From the NCBI GenBank assembly GCA_021154515.1, contig JAJKIL010000425.1:1-8153 (forward strand): a stretch of 8,153 nt of DNA, read 5' to 3'. Both the position numbers and the translations under genes were made by a program. Below, piece after piece: positions 1-6,823 of the stretch. Position 1 is the first letter of the stretch. Every line of letters begins with the position of its first letter. The notes beneath the pieces are model-generated. The model searched no databases. It was not told where the DNA came from and worked only from the letters and a program-made list of their open reading frames with translations. Source of the DNA: Niastella sp. (GTDB lineage Bacteria; Bacteroidota; Bacteroidia; Chitinophagales; Chitinophagaceae).

Positions 1-713
1 ACGCCACCGGCAATGGCCCTGGTGACCCAGTTTTTGGCGGCATTGGCATCTACTTTTGTCATGCGCATACCCAGCCGCAACATTAAGGAGTAGGCGAACT
101 TCCTCCACTTATCAGGAGCACCGCTATAGATCAGGTCGGATGCGCCAAAAGTTGTTTTATTAGATGCATCGAGGCTTTTCGCTGCTGCATCCAGTTCTGC
201 TAACAGATCGGCATAAATAGCACTTTGCGGATCGTATGCTGGTTTAAAGACAAAAGAATCATTGCCCAACGCGGCCTGAAAGTATGGGATGTCGCCATAC
301 AGATCGGTGAGACGGCTGTAACAATATACCCGCCAGATCCTGGCTTCTGCATACAGATTCACCTGAGAAGGCTCATTTTTAACGCTCTTGATCACCATGC
401 CCAATTCGTTGAGTTCTTTCGGATAGGCATCAATGAATGCCTGGTATGTTTGTGAGATCTGGGCTGCATTATACTTTGAACCAAAACCCGCCACATCGTT
501 ATAACTGGTGGTATATTGCATAGTGCCCAACAGAAAATTCAACATATTGCTGGTACCATCATACTCGGCTTTTGTAAACACGTATTGAGGATATACTTTA
601 GCAGTAGCTTCGGGATTGGTATTGGTGCTCTCAAAGTTCTTGTCGCACGATTGCAGTGACACCATGCCCATCAACCCCAATAAACCACCTGCATATTTTA
701 TTATATTTTTCAT
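1..713 (-). CDS. SusD/RagB-like outer-membrane nutrient-binding lipoprotein, N-terminal part (gene cut by left window edge)
   Basis: This is the surface lipoprotein partner of the SusC transporter encoded just upstream; in this family it captures the substrate and acts as a lid on the SusC barrel. I translated the frame by hand from the ATG at 713-711 and found 237 codons open to the window edge. It begins with a lipoprotein signal: Lys2 and Lys6, a hydrophobic stretch, then the lipobox LQSC with the lipidated Cys at residue 23. Next comes ESTNTNP, the motif that follows the lipid anchor in the SusD-like_2 type. LYGDIPY (about residues 138-144) and KWRKFAYSLMLRLGMRM (about 201-217) are typical SusD TPR-region motifs. 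Family members usually have about 480-540 residues, so more than half is missing. The start lies 20 bases after the susC stop with only a weak purine-rich GAAGAA before it, so co-transcription is likely. The substrate is unknown. Confidence 0.95.
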   Translation of the reverse strand, partial: MKNIIKYAGGLLGLMGMVSLQSCDKNFESTNTNPEATAKVYPQYVFTKAEYDGTSNMLNFLLGTMQYTTSYNDVAGFGSKYNAAQISQTYQAFIDAYPKELNELGMVIKSVKNEPSQVNLYAEARIWRVYCYSRLTDLYGDIPYFQAALGNDSFVFKPAYDPQSAIYADLLAELDAAAKSLDASNKTTFGASDLIYSGAPDKWRKFAYSLMLRLGMRMTKVDANAAKNWVTRAIAGG

Positions 714-733
714 ATTGTTCTTCGTTTGGGTAA

Positions 734-3700
734 TTATAATTTAATGGTAAGGTTCATGCCATATGAACGGGTACGCGGCAATCCGATCGATTCAAAGCCC
801 TGTGCATTGCTGTTGGTAAAGCTTTGCTCAGGATCGAAATTCTTGGTGTCCCTGTACAGGATGAACAGGTTGCGGGCCACAAATGAAATGCTGGCTGCCT
901 GGATCTTCGCCAATTTTATTTTGCTTACCGGGATGTTATAAGATAATATTACCTGACGCAGTTTGATGAAACTACCATCATGCAGGAACAGATCAGAATA
1001 CACCTTGTAATTATCATAGTAGTTGCGCAATACCCCACCGGCCTGCGTAATGGTGGTATCATACGACGCCCCGTTTTGATCAACACCTTTCAACTCCAGG
1101 CCTTTATCACGACCAGGCAGGGTGCTTTTCAACTTACCCATACGGGTGGCGTACACTTCGAAAACGGAGAAGATCTTGTTACCGAATTTTCCATCGAGTA
1201 AAACGTTCAACCCCCAATTATGATAATGGAATTCGTTGGTAATGCCCATAGTATAAGGCGCCACGCTATTACCCAGTGGCTTCAGGTCGCTCATTACCGG
1301 CAGGTGATTGCCCCTGTTATAGATCACATTGCCCTGGGCATCTTTTTTCATGGTGGTGCCCACTATGGTTCCATACGGCTGTCCTTTTATGTGTTGTAAA
1401 AAGGCCCAGTTACCAACGGAGTTGGCTATTTGTACAGAAGTTAATCCAGGCGCCAGGTCCACTACCTTGCTTTCGTTATAGGCAAAGTTGTAGCTTACAT
1501 TCCAGCTGAAATTGGCGGTACTGACCGGTTTACCGGTCAACAGTATTTCAATACCCCTGTTCCTTAACTCGCCAACGTTCATGATCACGGAATTATAGCC
1601 CGAAGTACCAGAGATAGTTGTTTTTACAATGTCGTTGGTGGTTTGACGGTTGTAATAAGTAAAGTCGAGGCCTAACCGGTTGTTGAATGTTTGCAATTCA
1701 AGACCGCCTTCATAGGTAGTAGAGGTATAAGGTTTCAGATTGGGATTAGGGATATAGTTTTGTGAATTTACATCCTGCGTTACGTTCAGCAGGGGCTGGC
1801 CTGCGCTGGCCACATTGCTATAAGAAAGATTGATGGCATAGGGATCAGGTGCGCCACCACCTACCTGCGCCCAGCTACCGCGTAATTTAGCCAGGGTGAT
1901 CCAGGTTGGCATTTCAAATGCATCGGACAGAATAAGGCTGCTACCTACGCTGGGATAAAAGATATGATTGTTCTTTGGACTTAAAGTAGAGAACCAGTCT
2001 TCACGCGCCGTGAAGGTTACAAAAAACAGGTTTTTGAAATCCAGATCGGCTGAACCAAACACCGAATTGGTAGTGGAGCGCTGCGTCACCGGCCTGATAG
2101 TAGAAGAAGCTAAGTTTGAAACACTATAGAAGTATGGAATAATAAATTGTTTACCGGTAATATTCTGTTCCTTATTTTCAAACTTACGCGAGTTGGCCCC
2201 TACCATGGCGCTCAGGCCAAAATTCTGCGCGAACTTGGTTCTATAAGTAACATTCAACATGCTGTTTGTTTCAGACAGGTCTGATTTCAACCCCACATAT
2301 TCGCCCAGCGGGGTATACAGGGCGCCGCTTGGCAGCACGTTTGTGTAATTGTAATTATAAAAATCACGGCTTACGGTCCCTTTTACAATCAGGTTTTTAA
2401 TGAGCTCATAAGAAATAGACGCCTGGCCAATAAAGCGGTTCTTCACATCATCTTCTTTCCATTTATTAATCACAAAATAACCGTTCGAAGCAATGGCGGC
2501 ATCGTTCCAAATGGTTTCATTACCGGCAGAATCGTAACCGGGTTTTATCCAGCGTACATCGGCGGTATTGGCAATTTCAAGGGGCGTCCAGTTAGGATTA
2601 CCCAATGCATCGCCCGCACCGGTGCGGTTATGTCCCTGTTCCAGGTTGTACTGCGCCAGCGCTTCGATATTTATTTTGGAGCCCACCTTGCCATTGAGGG
2701 CCACATTGAAGGTTTTTCGTTTATAGGTTGTGCTTGGTAAAATACCTCTGCTGTTGAGGTCTGCCATGGAGAAGCGGTAGTTGAAATTATCGCTGCCACC
2801 AGCAAATGCCAGGCTATTCGTATAAGTGGTACCGGTTTGATAAAAATTCTGCAAATTCTTTTTCTGGGCTACATAAGGGTGGGTCTTTCCATCTACGCCC
2901 ATATAATTGGTAGAACCGTCGATGGGTGCACCCCATGATTTTCTTCCCGATGCCTGTGCATCTGACAAAGTGGTGGGCATAACACCATCGAGCCCCTGGC
3001 CATATTCATATTGATAATCGGGGATTACGGCTACATTCTCCATGGTGAGGGTGGAATTATATTCAACCCCAATACCGTGTTGCGCCCGGCCCTTTTTAGT
3101 AGTGATAAGAATTACCCCGTTACTGGCGCGTGAACCATACAGGGCTGCGGCCGTACCGCCTTTCAACACCGTGATAGATTCAATATCGTCTGGATTGATG
3201 CCTGCAATGCCATCGCCTTTATCAACGTTGCTGGTGATGCCATTTACCGTTGGCGCGCCGCCAGGTACGGTATTATCGAGCGGCATACCATTGATTACAT
3301 ATAAGGGTTGGTTGTCACCGATCATGGAGCCATTACCGCGAATGGTAACCCGGCTTGAACCGCCCGGACCCGTTGACAGACCCGCCGCATTTACCCCGGC
3401 AATTTTACCAGACAATGCATTCGCAATATTGTTTTCACGAGCCTGGGTGAATTCGCTTCCTTTTACTTCTGTTACTGCATAGGCAACCGCTTTGCGATCT
3501 TTTTTCACGCCTAACGCGGTTACCACCACATTATCGAGCATATCGCTACTGCCTGCTTTTAAAGTAATGGTGACTGACGCCTGACCCGGGTCAATGGTAA
3601 TTAGCCTTTTTTCATAGCCTACAGAACTAACAGATAATTGAAAAGTGGAAGACTGGAGGCTGGCCGGTATGTTCATAGCGAAATTACCCTTCAGATCAGT

Positions 3701-3889
3701 GGTAGTGGAGGAGGAACTTTTACCGGATGTGAGGGTTACGGTGACATTAGGGATGCCTGTTTGATCAGCTTCATTTTTTACCACCCCTCTTAACAGGGCA
3801 GATTGCGCCAGGCCGGTGAGTGAGAAAAAGAGATGAAAACATAGCAGCAGACTGCCCGAAGCAAGAGTTTTGACTCGTTTCATAAGCAT
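734..3889 (-). CDS. SusC/RagA-like TonB-linked outer-membrane transporter
   Basis: This is an outer-membrane beta-barrel that imports an oligosaccharide or other nutrient, powered by TonB-ExbBD and paired with the SusD lipoprotein downstream. From the start chosen here it has 1051 residues, normal for the family. It has a signal peptide (1-29, ending GLAQ), a carboxypeptidase-regulatory-like domain (about 32-115), a TonB-box-like DNVVVTALGV (119-128) and a plug domain. The plug carries the SusC signature LYVINGMPLD (196-205) and ITVLKGGTAAALYGSRASNG (239-258). The barrel fills the rest and ends in MNLTIKL. The frame is open up to an ATG at 3964, but the usual signal peptide begins at the ATG at 3889 or at 3883 (KRVKTL follows the latter). 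The 25-residue extension also runs over a palindrome that looks regulatory, so the later start is preferred. There is no Shine-Dalgarno sequence. No N-terminal anti-sigma-interacting (STN) domain is seen, which argues against control by an ECF sigma/anti-sigma pair. Confidence 0.96.
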   Translation of the reverse strand: MLMKRVKTLASGSLLLCFHLFFSLTGLAQSALLRGVVKNEADQTGIPNVTVTLTSGKSSSSTTTDLKGNFAMNIPASLQSSTFQLSVSSVGYEKRLITIDPGQASVTITLKAGSSDMLDNVVVTALGVKKDRKAVAYAVTEVKGSEFTQARENNIANALSGKIAGVNAAGLSTGPGGSSRVTIRGNGSMIGDNQPLYVINGMPLDNTVPGGAPTVNGITSNVDKGDGIAGINPDDIESITVLKGGTAAALYGSRASNGVILITTKKGRAQHGIGVEYNSTLTMENVAVIPDYQYEYGQGLDGVMPTTLSDAQASGRKSWGAPIDGSTNYMGVDGKTHPYVAQKKNLQNFYQTGTTYTNSLAFAGGSDNFNYRFSMADLNSRGILPSTTYKRKTFNVALNGKVGSKINIEALAQYNLEQGHNRTGAGDALGNPNWTPLEIANTADVRWIKPGYDSAGNETIWNDAAIASNGYFVINKWKEDDVKNRFIGQASISYELIKNLIVKGTVSRDFYNYNYTNVLPSGALYTPLGEYVGLKSDLSETNSMLNVTYRTKFAQNFGLSAMVGANSRKFENKEQNITGKQFIIPYFYSVSNLASSTIRPVTQRSTTNSVFGSADLDFKNLFFVTFTAREDWFSTLSPKNNHIFYPSVGSSLILSDAFEMPTWITLAKLRGSWAQVGGGAPDPYAINLSYSNVASAGQPLLNVTQDVNSQNYIPNPNLKPYTSTTYEGGLELQTFNNRLGLDFTYYNRQTTNDIVKTTISGTSGYNSVIMNVGELRNRGIEILLTGKPVSTANFSWNVSYNFAYNESKVVDLAPGLTSVQIANSVGNWAFLQHIKGQPYGTIVGTTMKKDAQGNVIYNRGNHLPVMSDLKPLGNSVAPYTMGITNEFHYHNWGLNVLLDGKFGNKIFSVFEVYATRMGKLKSTLPGRDKGLELKGVDQNGASYDTTITQAGGVLRNYYDNYKVYSDLFLHDGSFIKLRQVILSYNIPVSKIKLAKIQAASISFVARNLFILYRDTKNFDPEQSFTNSNAQGFESIGLPRTRSYGMNLTIKL

Positions 3890-3959
3890 TTGAGTTGAGT
3901 AGAAATGTTTGGTTACGTTGCGATTTCTGATACAATTTAATAACAAAAAGAATACGAAC

Positions 3960-3974
3960 TGCAAATAATTTGCA
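3960..3974. promoter_or_regulatory. Putative operator: perfect 15-base palindrome TGCAAATAATTTGCA
   Basis: The arms TGCAAAT (3960-3966) and ATTTGCA (3968-3974) are exact reverse complements around one central base. The site lies 71-85 bases upstream of the chosen susC start, and a further single TGCAAAT half-site follows at 3992-3998. The same core recurs in the cluster near the regulator gene. Binding by the neighbouring DeoR-type protein is inference. Confidence 0.5.
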
Positions 3975-4050
3975 ATTACTAGAATTATTTCTGCAAATAC
4001 TTAAATAAAGGCATTTTATAATGACATGGAGAGATTAAGCACACAATATT

Positions 4051-4083
4051 TTATAAACACCTTATAACCAATTTATAATAGAG
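4051..4083. repeat. Three TTATAA hexamers phased at exactly 11 bases
   Basis: TTATAA occurs at 4051-4056, 4062-4067 and 4073-4078, each followed by five unrelated bases. This makes three imperfect 11-base units, about one helical turn each. A fourth TTATAA lies at 4016-4021. Flexible or curved DNA, or a contact surface for a regulator or polymerase, is possible. Chance in AT-rich DNA cannot be excluded. Confidence 0.4.
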
Positions 4084-4123
4084 CAATTAAGGAAATTATT
4101 TGAAGTTGCGGAAAGGCGGAATT

Positions 4124-4168
4124 ATCTTTGCAAAATATTTGCAATCTTTGTATTATTGCAAAGATTGC
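4124..4168. promoter_or_regulatory. Putative compound operator: nested inverted repeats of ATCTTTGCAA
   Basis: Three overlapping exact dyads are visible. ATCTTTGCAA (4124-4133) is matched by its reverse complement TTGCAAAGAT (4156-4165). TTGCAAA (4128-4134) faces TTTGCAA (4138-4144) across three bases. GCAATCTTTG (4141-4150) faces CAAAGATTGC (4159-4168) across eight bases. ATCTTTG also repeats directly at 4124 and 4144, two helical turns apart. The cluster ends 149 bases before the regulator's start codon and overlaps the TTG box of its predicted promoter, which fits autoregulation. That role is inferred. Confidence 0.55.
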
Positions 4169-4192
4169 AGAATAGAGGGTATCTTAATTTTG
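4165..4192 (+). promoter_or_regulatory. Bacteroidota-type promoter for the deoR-type gene
   Basis: TAATTTTG at 4185-4192 is a full match to the Bacteroidota -7 element TAnnTTTG. A TTG at 4165-4167 stands 17 bases before it in the -33 position. The right arms of the operator dyads cover this TTG. If used, transcription would start near 4199 and leave an untranslated leader of roughly 118 bases. A near-match (AAAGTTTG, 4260-4267) closer to the gene is weaker. Confidence 0.45.
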
Positions 4193-4316
4193 GCGGCTGC
4201 AATCACTTTTTGAAAAATAAATGTTGCATCCCTTGAATAAGCTTACTTATTTCGTGTTAAAAGTTTGAATTTTGTCAATTGAAGACGTACCAATCTCATT
4301 AATGTGTTAATAGATT

Positions 4317-5099
4317 ATGGCAAACAATAACCCAAATACGCCGGCGCCGGTAGCCTTGCAAAAAAAGGAAAGGAAAAAACTGATCATTAAACAGGTGAAC
4401 ATCCATACCCGTTTAATGTTTACCGACCTGGTAAAACTGATAGACGTATCGGAGGATACCATCCGGCGCGATGTGAATGAATTGGCCGAAGAGGGCCAGG
4501 TGATAAGAATAAAAGGCGGGGTAATGTCTGCGGCCTACCATATTGGGCATGAATCGCAAACTTATTCGCAACAAAAGAAAGAGATCATTGCCGATAAAAC
4601 CCTGCAGTTATTAAAGGAAGATATGATCGTACTGATCGGCGGTGGTACTACCATCAGAGAGTTTATTAAAAAGATCCCTCCTGGTTTACGCGCCACATTC
4701 ATTACGGTGAATGTGCTCACAGCCGTTGAACTGCTTGATAAGCCGATGATAAAAACCATTATGATCGGCGGGCAAATTTCTACTTACAGCCAAATGACCG
4801 TAAGCGGCGAAGTATTTCAATACCTCAGTAATATTAAAGCCGATCTGTGTGTACTGGGCATTAATGCAATTGACACCAACAGCGGTTTAACCGATTCTGA
4901 CTGGGAAACCATCCAGGTTAAAAAAGCCATGATCAATGCAGCTGATAAAGTTGCCGTGCTGACCATTTCGGAAAAAATGAATTCGGTAATGCAAATGAAG
5001 ATCGCCGATGTAAACGAGATCGATTATTTAATTACCGAACTGCCGCCCGATAGCAATGAATTGCAGGCTTATAAAGCCAAAAATCTCACCCTTTTATAG
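4317..5099 (+). CDS. DeoR/GlpR-family transcriptional regulator
   Basis: This is a cytoplasmic DNA-binding regulator, usually a repressor released by a phosphorylated sugar or related metabolite. The protein has 260 residues, normal for the family. Residues 15-70 form the DeoR winged helix-turn-helix. VSEDTIRRDVNELAEEGQV contains the recognition-helix signature (RRDVNEL), and RIKGGV forms the wing. Residues about 80-240 are the DeoR C-terminal sensor domain, with the ligand loop LIGGGTTIREF (about 106-116), SGEVFQYL, and SGLTDSDWETIQVKKAMI (189-206). The usual sensor-loop motif is DxGTT; here glycine replaces the aspartate. The ATG at 4317 is the only sensible start, since the ATG at 4302 runs into a stop after one codon. 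No Shine-Dalgarno sequence is seen. It is divergent from susC-susD and probably controls that operon and itself; the effector is unknown. Confidence 0.94.
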   Translation: MANNNPNTPAPVALQKKERKKLIIKQVNIHTRLMFTDLVKLIDVSEDTIRRDVNELAEEGQVIRIKGGVMSAAYHIGHESQTYSQQKKEIIADKTLQLLKEDMIVLIGGGTTIREFIKKIPPGLRATFITVNVLTAVELLDKPMIKTIMIGGQISTYSQMTVSGEVFQYLSNIKADLCVLGINAIDTNSGLTDSDWETIQVKKAMINAADKVAVLTISEKMNSVMQMKIADVNEIDYLITELPPDSNELQAYKAKNLTLL

Positions 5100-5156
5100 T
5101 TACCGGCAAGTACACTATAGGGCTTTTACGAGCGCACTATCTTAAAATAACGATCA

Positions 5157-5174
5157 TTACATTAGTAAATGTAA
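5157..5174. repeat. Perfect AT-rich dyad downstream of the deoR-type gene
   Basis: TTACATT (5157-5163) and AATGTAA (5168-5174) are exact reverse complements across four bases. As an RNA hairpin it would be weak and no T-run follows, so it is not a clear terminator. It does not share the TGCAAA core of the upstream operators. Confidence 0.4.
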
Positions 5175-5197
5175 GAGTGGATAAATATTTACCTGAC

Positions 5198-5219
5198 CTT
5201 ACTACCGGTAAGTAGTAGG
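5198..5219. repeat. Dyad with TACTAC/GTAGTA arms downstream of the deoR-type gene
   Basis: TACTAC (5200-5205) and GTAGTA (5212-5217) pair across six bases. One wobble pair and one G-C pair extend the stem to 8. Part of it, TACCGGTAAGTA (5203-5214), repeats TACCGGCAAGTA at 5101-5112, directly after the regulator's stop codon, with one mismatch. Its function is unknown. Confidence 0.35.
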
Positions 5220-5314
5220 CCACCTCCATTTTCGCGTATATTGCAAGCTGTTAATAATCTAGTGTAGTAACCCTACATGCATCGAGGAGCAACAGTTGTT
5301 AAGATTTTCTAAAC

Positions 5315-5353
5315 GTAAGGCCGGAGAAATCGCAAAATCCGGCTTTACTTTTT
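5315..5353. terminator. Probable bidirectional terminator between the convergent deoR-type gene and rmuC
   Basis: GTAAGGCCGGA (5315-5325) pairs with TCCGGCTTTAC (5338-5348) to give an 11-base stem with one G-U wobble and a 12-base loop. On the plus strand five Ts (5349-5353) follow, so it can end transcription from the regulator gene, although it lies about 215 bases after its stop. On the minus strand it sits 7 bases after the rmuC stop but has a weaker T-rich tail, so it may serve rmuC less efficiently. Confidence 0.7.
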
Positions 5354-5354
5354 C

Positions 5355-6719
5355 TTACTCCTCATTTTCCGACTCGCGATCGTCTTCTACATCCAATGGG
5401 TTCGATCTTCCAATTAAGGCAACAGCGTCTTCCTTTGGCAGCTCCTGCACCGCCCGCAGTTTCTTTTCAATCGCTCTCGATCTTACACCAGCCTGTTCAA
5501 TTACATTACTGGCTTCCTGTAACTTCTTCTGCGTTTTCTCCAGAATACCGCCAAAATTGCCAAACTCGGTTTTTACGGCGCCCAGCAATTGCCATACTTC
5601 TCCTGACCGTTTTTCAATAGCCAGTGTTCTGAAACCCATTTGCAAACTATTCAGCAATGCCGATAACGTTGTAGGGCCAGTAATGATGATCTTATATTCC
5701 CGTTGAATGCTTTCAAACAAACCGGGTGTGCGCAACACTTCGGCATACAAACTTTCGAATGGTAAGAACAGGATCGCAAAGTCGGTTGTGTTGGGCGGAT
5801 CAACATATTTGCTGCTGATATCCAGCGCACATTTTCGGATGCCTTTTATAAAACTCTTCCTATATTCTTCCACTAACTCAGGCAATGCTTTATCATAGGC
5901 ATCCATCAATGCTTCAAAATCTTCTTTTGGGAATTTTGAATCAATAGGTAACCACAGGGATTTATCTTTATCACCACGGCCGGGCATTTTTATGGCAAAT
6001 TCCACCAATGCATTGGAACCCTCTTTTGTTTTTACGTTGCGCCCATATTGGTCAATGGTAAGTATTTGATCCAGGATGCTTTCCAACTGGTACTCGCCCA
6101 ACACGCCTCTTGTTTTTACGTTCGAGAGCACGCGTTTTAAATCGCCCACCCCGGTGGCCAGTTGCTGCATATCGCCCAATCCTTTATGTACCGCTTCCAG
6201 TCTTTCGCTTACGAGTTTAAACGATTCGCCCAGGCGGGTCTCCAACGTCTTTTGCAATTTTTCATCAACGGTTGCACGCATTTCATCGAGTTTGCGCTCA
6301 TTACCGGTTTGCAGCTCGGCCATTTTCTTTTCCAGCGTTTCCCGCATTTGATCTAACCGAAGGGAGGTAGCATTATTTTGTTCACTCTGCTTACTTAATA
6401 AAGCAAAGAAATTATCTTTTTGAACCGTAGTGGCGCTGGCCATCGTTTGGTTAATGAGCTCGCCAAAGTTCTTTAAGGAGGCAGCTAATTCTGATCGTAT
6501 CCGTTGCGTATTATCACTGGTTTCCTGCCGGTTGGTCACCATCTCCTGCTTTACGGCCGTTTCAATGCGAGCAATTTCTCCCAACAGGTTTTCCATTTTA
6601 TATTTTATGGCCATCCAGTCGGTATTGTTTTTGGCAGCCATAGCGCGCCAGGCAAATACCATGGTAATGATGGCTACCAGCAGCAAGGCAACCAGTAGTG
6701 TTACAATAATGATCTCCAT
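5355..6719 (-). CDS. rmuC: RmuC-family DNA recombination protein
   Basis: RmuC proteins limit rearrangements between inverted repeats and are thought to be nucleases with a restriction-endonuclease-like fold; the biochemical role is poorly known. The protein has 454 residues, normal for the family. Residues 3-26 are a hydrophobic N-terminal membrane segment, and about 36-195 are a long heptad-rich coiled coil. The conserved RmuC domain spans about 200-425. It includes RGVLGE (204-209), LPIDSKFPKEDFEAL (257-271, the putative PD-(D/E)xK-like core with Asp260 and Lys262), FLPFESLYAEVLR and ITGPTTLSALLNSLQMGFRT. The tail is acidic (DVEDDRESENEE). The ATG at 6719 directly precedes the membrane segment and has no Shine-Dalgarno sequence. 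The gene converges with the deoR-type gene and is cut off from the upstream SusD-like gene by a strong terminator, so it probably has its own promoter. Confidence 0.95.
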   Translation of the reverse strand: MEIIIVTLLVALLLVAIITMVFAWRAMAAKNNTDWMAIKYKMENLLGEIARIETAVKQEMVTNRQETSDNTQRIRSELAASLKNFGELINQTMASATTVQKDNFFALLSKQSEQNNATSLRLDQMRETLEKKMAELQTGNERKLDEMRATVDEKLQKTLETRLGESFKLVSERLEAVHKGLGDMQQLATGVGDLKRVLSNVKTRGVLGEYQLESILDQILTIDQYGRNVKTKEGSNALVEFAIKMPGRGDKDKSLWLPIDSKFPKEDFEALMDAYDKALPELVEEYRKSFIKGIRKCALDISSKYVDPPNTTDFAILFLPFESLYAEVLRTPGLFESIQREYKIIITGPTTLSALLNSLQMGFRTLAIEKRSGEVWQLLGAVKTEFGNFGGILEKTQKKLQEASNVIEQAGVRSRAIEKKLRAVQELPKEDAVALIGRSNPLDVEDDRESENEE

Positions 6720-6752
6720 GTTAATGGTATTGATGGGTCAATTTAAGCAATT

Positions 6753-6760
6753 GAAACTTA
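6753..6760 (-). promoter_or_regulatory. Weak candidate -7 element for rmuC
   Basis: On the minus strand this reads TAAGTTTC, one mismatch from TAnnTTTG, 33 bases before the rmuC start. The expected -33 position falls in the terminator and has no TTG. It is listed because the gap between terminator and start codon is only 45 bases, so the rmuC promoter must lie here or inside the terminator, or rmuC depends on read-through. Confidence 0.25.
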
Positions 6761-6764
6761 ATAT

Positions 6765-6796
6765 AAATAAAAAAGCCCCGATAAGAATATCGGGGC
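6765..6796 (-). terminator. Rho-independent terminator after the right-hand SusD-like gene
   Basis: GCCCCGATA (6775-6783) and TATCGGGGC (6788-6796) form a perfect 9-base GC-rich stem with a 4-base loop. Read on the minus strand it is followed by TTTTTTATTT, a classic intrinsic terminator. It begins 28 bases after the stop of the SusD-like gene, and no T-run follows on the plus strand. It marks the end of that operon. Confidence 0.92.
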
Positions 6797-6823
6797 GGGA
6801 ACTCTCAACACTTAATAATAAAC

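Larger units (their letters stand above)
3890..4316. other. Divergent regulatory intergenic region between susC and the deoR-type gene
   Basis: This 427-base, AT-rich gap has no credible gene on either strand. It holds the start regions of both divergent genes and an unusual density of TGCAAA/TTTGCA hexamers. These lie at 3960, 3969, 3992, 4129, 4138 and 4157, six within about 200 bases. The individual dyads, a run of three phased TTATAA hexamers and a promoter match toward the regulator are listed separately. I could not find a convincing TAnnTTTG promoter for susC on the minus strand; several near-matches with one or two mismatches exist. Confidence 0.8.

Noticed and set aside
3042..3482. 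146-codon open frame on the plus strand
   Set aside because: It lies wholly antisense to the SusC plug domain, which carries clear family motifs. The translation shows no recognisable domain and has no promoter or ribosome binding site of its own.
734..3964. susC starting at 3964
   Set aside because: It would place a 25-residue extension ahead of a normal signal peptide and run over a probable operator.
4236..4251. AATAAG/CTTATT dyad as an operator
   Set aside because: The arms are only 6 AT-rich bases and lack the TGCAAA core of the other sites, so on its own it is within chance expectation.
5296..5706. 136-codon open frame on the plus strand, and similar frames at 6076-6351 and 6430-6855
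   Set aside because: These are antisense to rmuC. They are Ser/Phe/Leu-rich translations of the opposite strand of a Glu/Lys-rich coding region, as expected for shadows.
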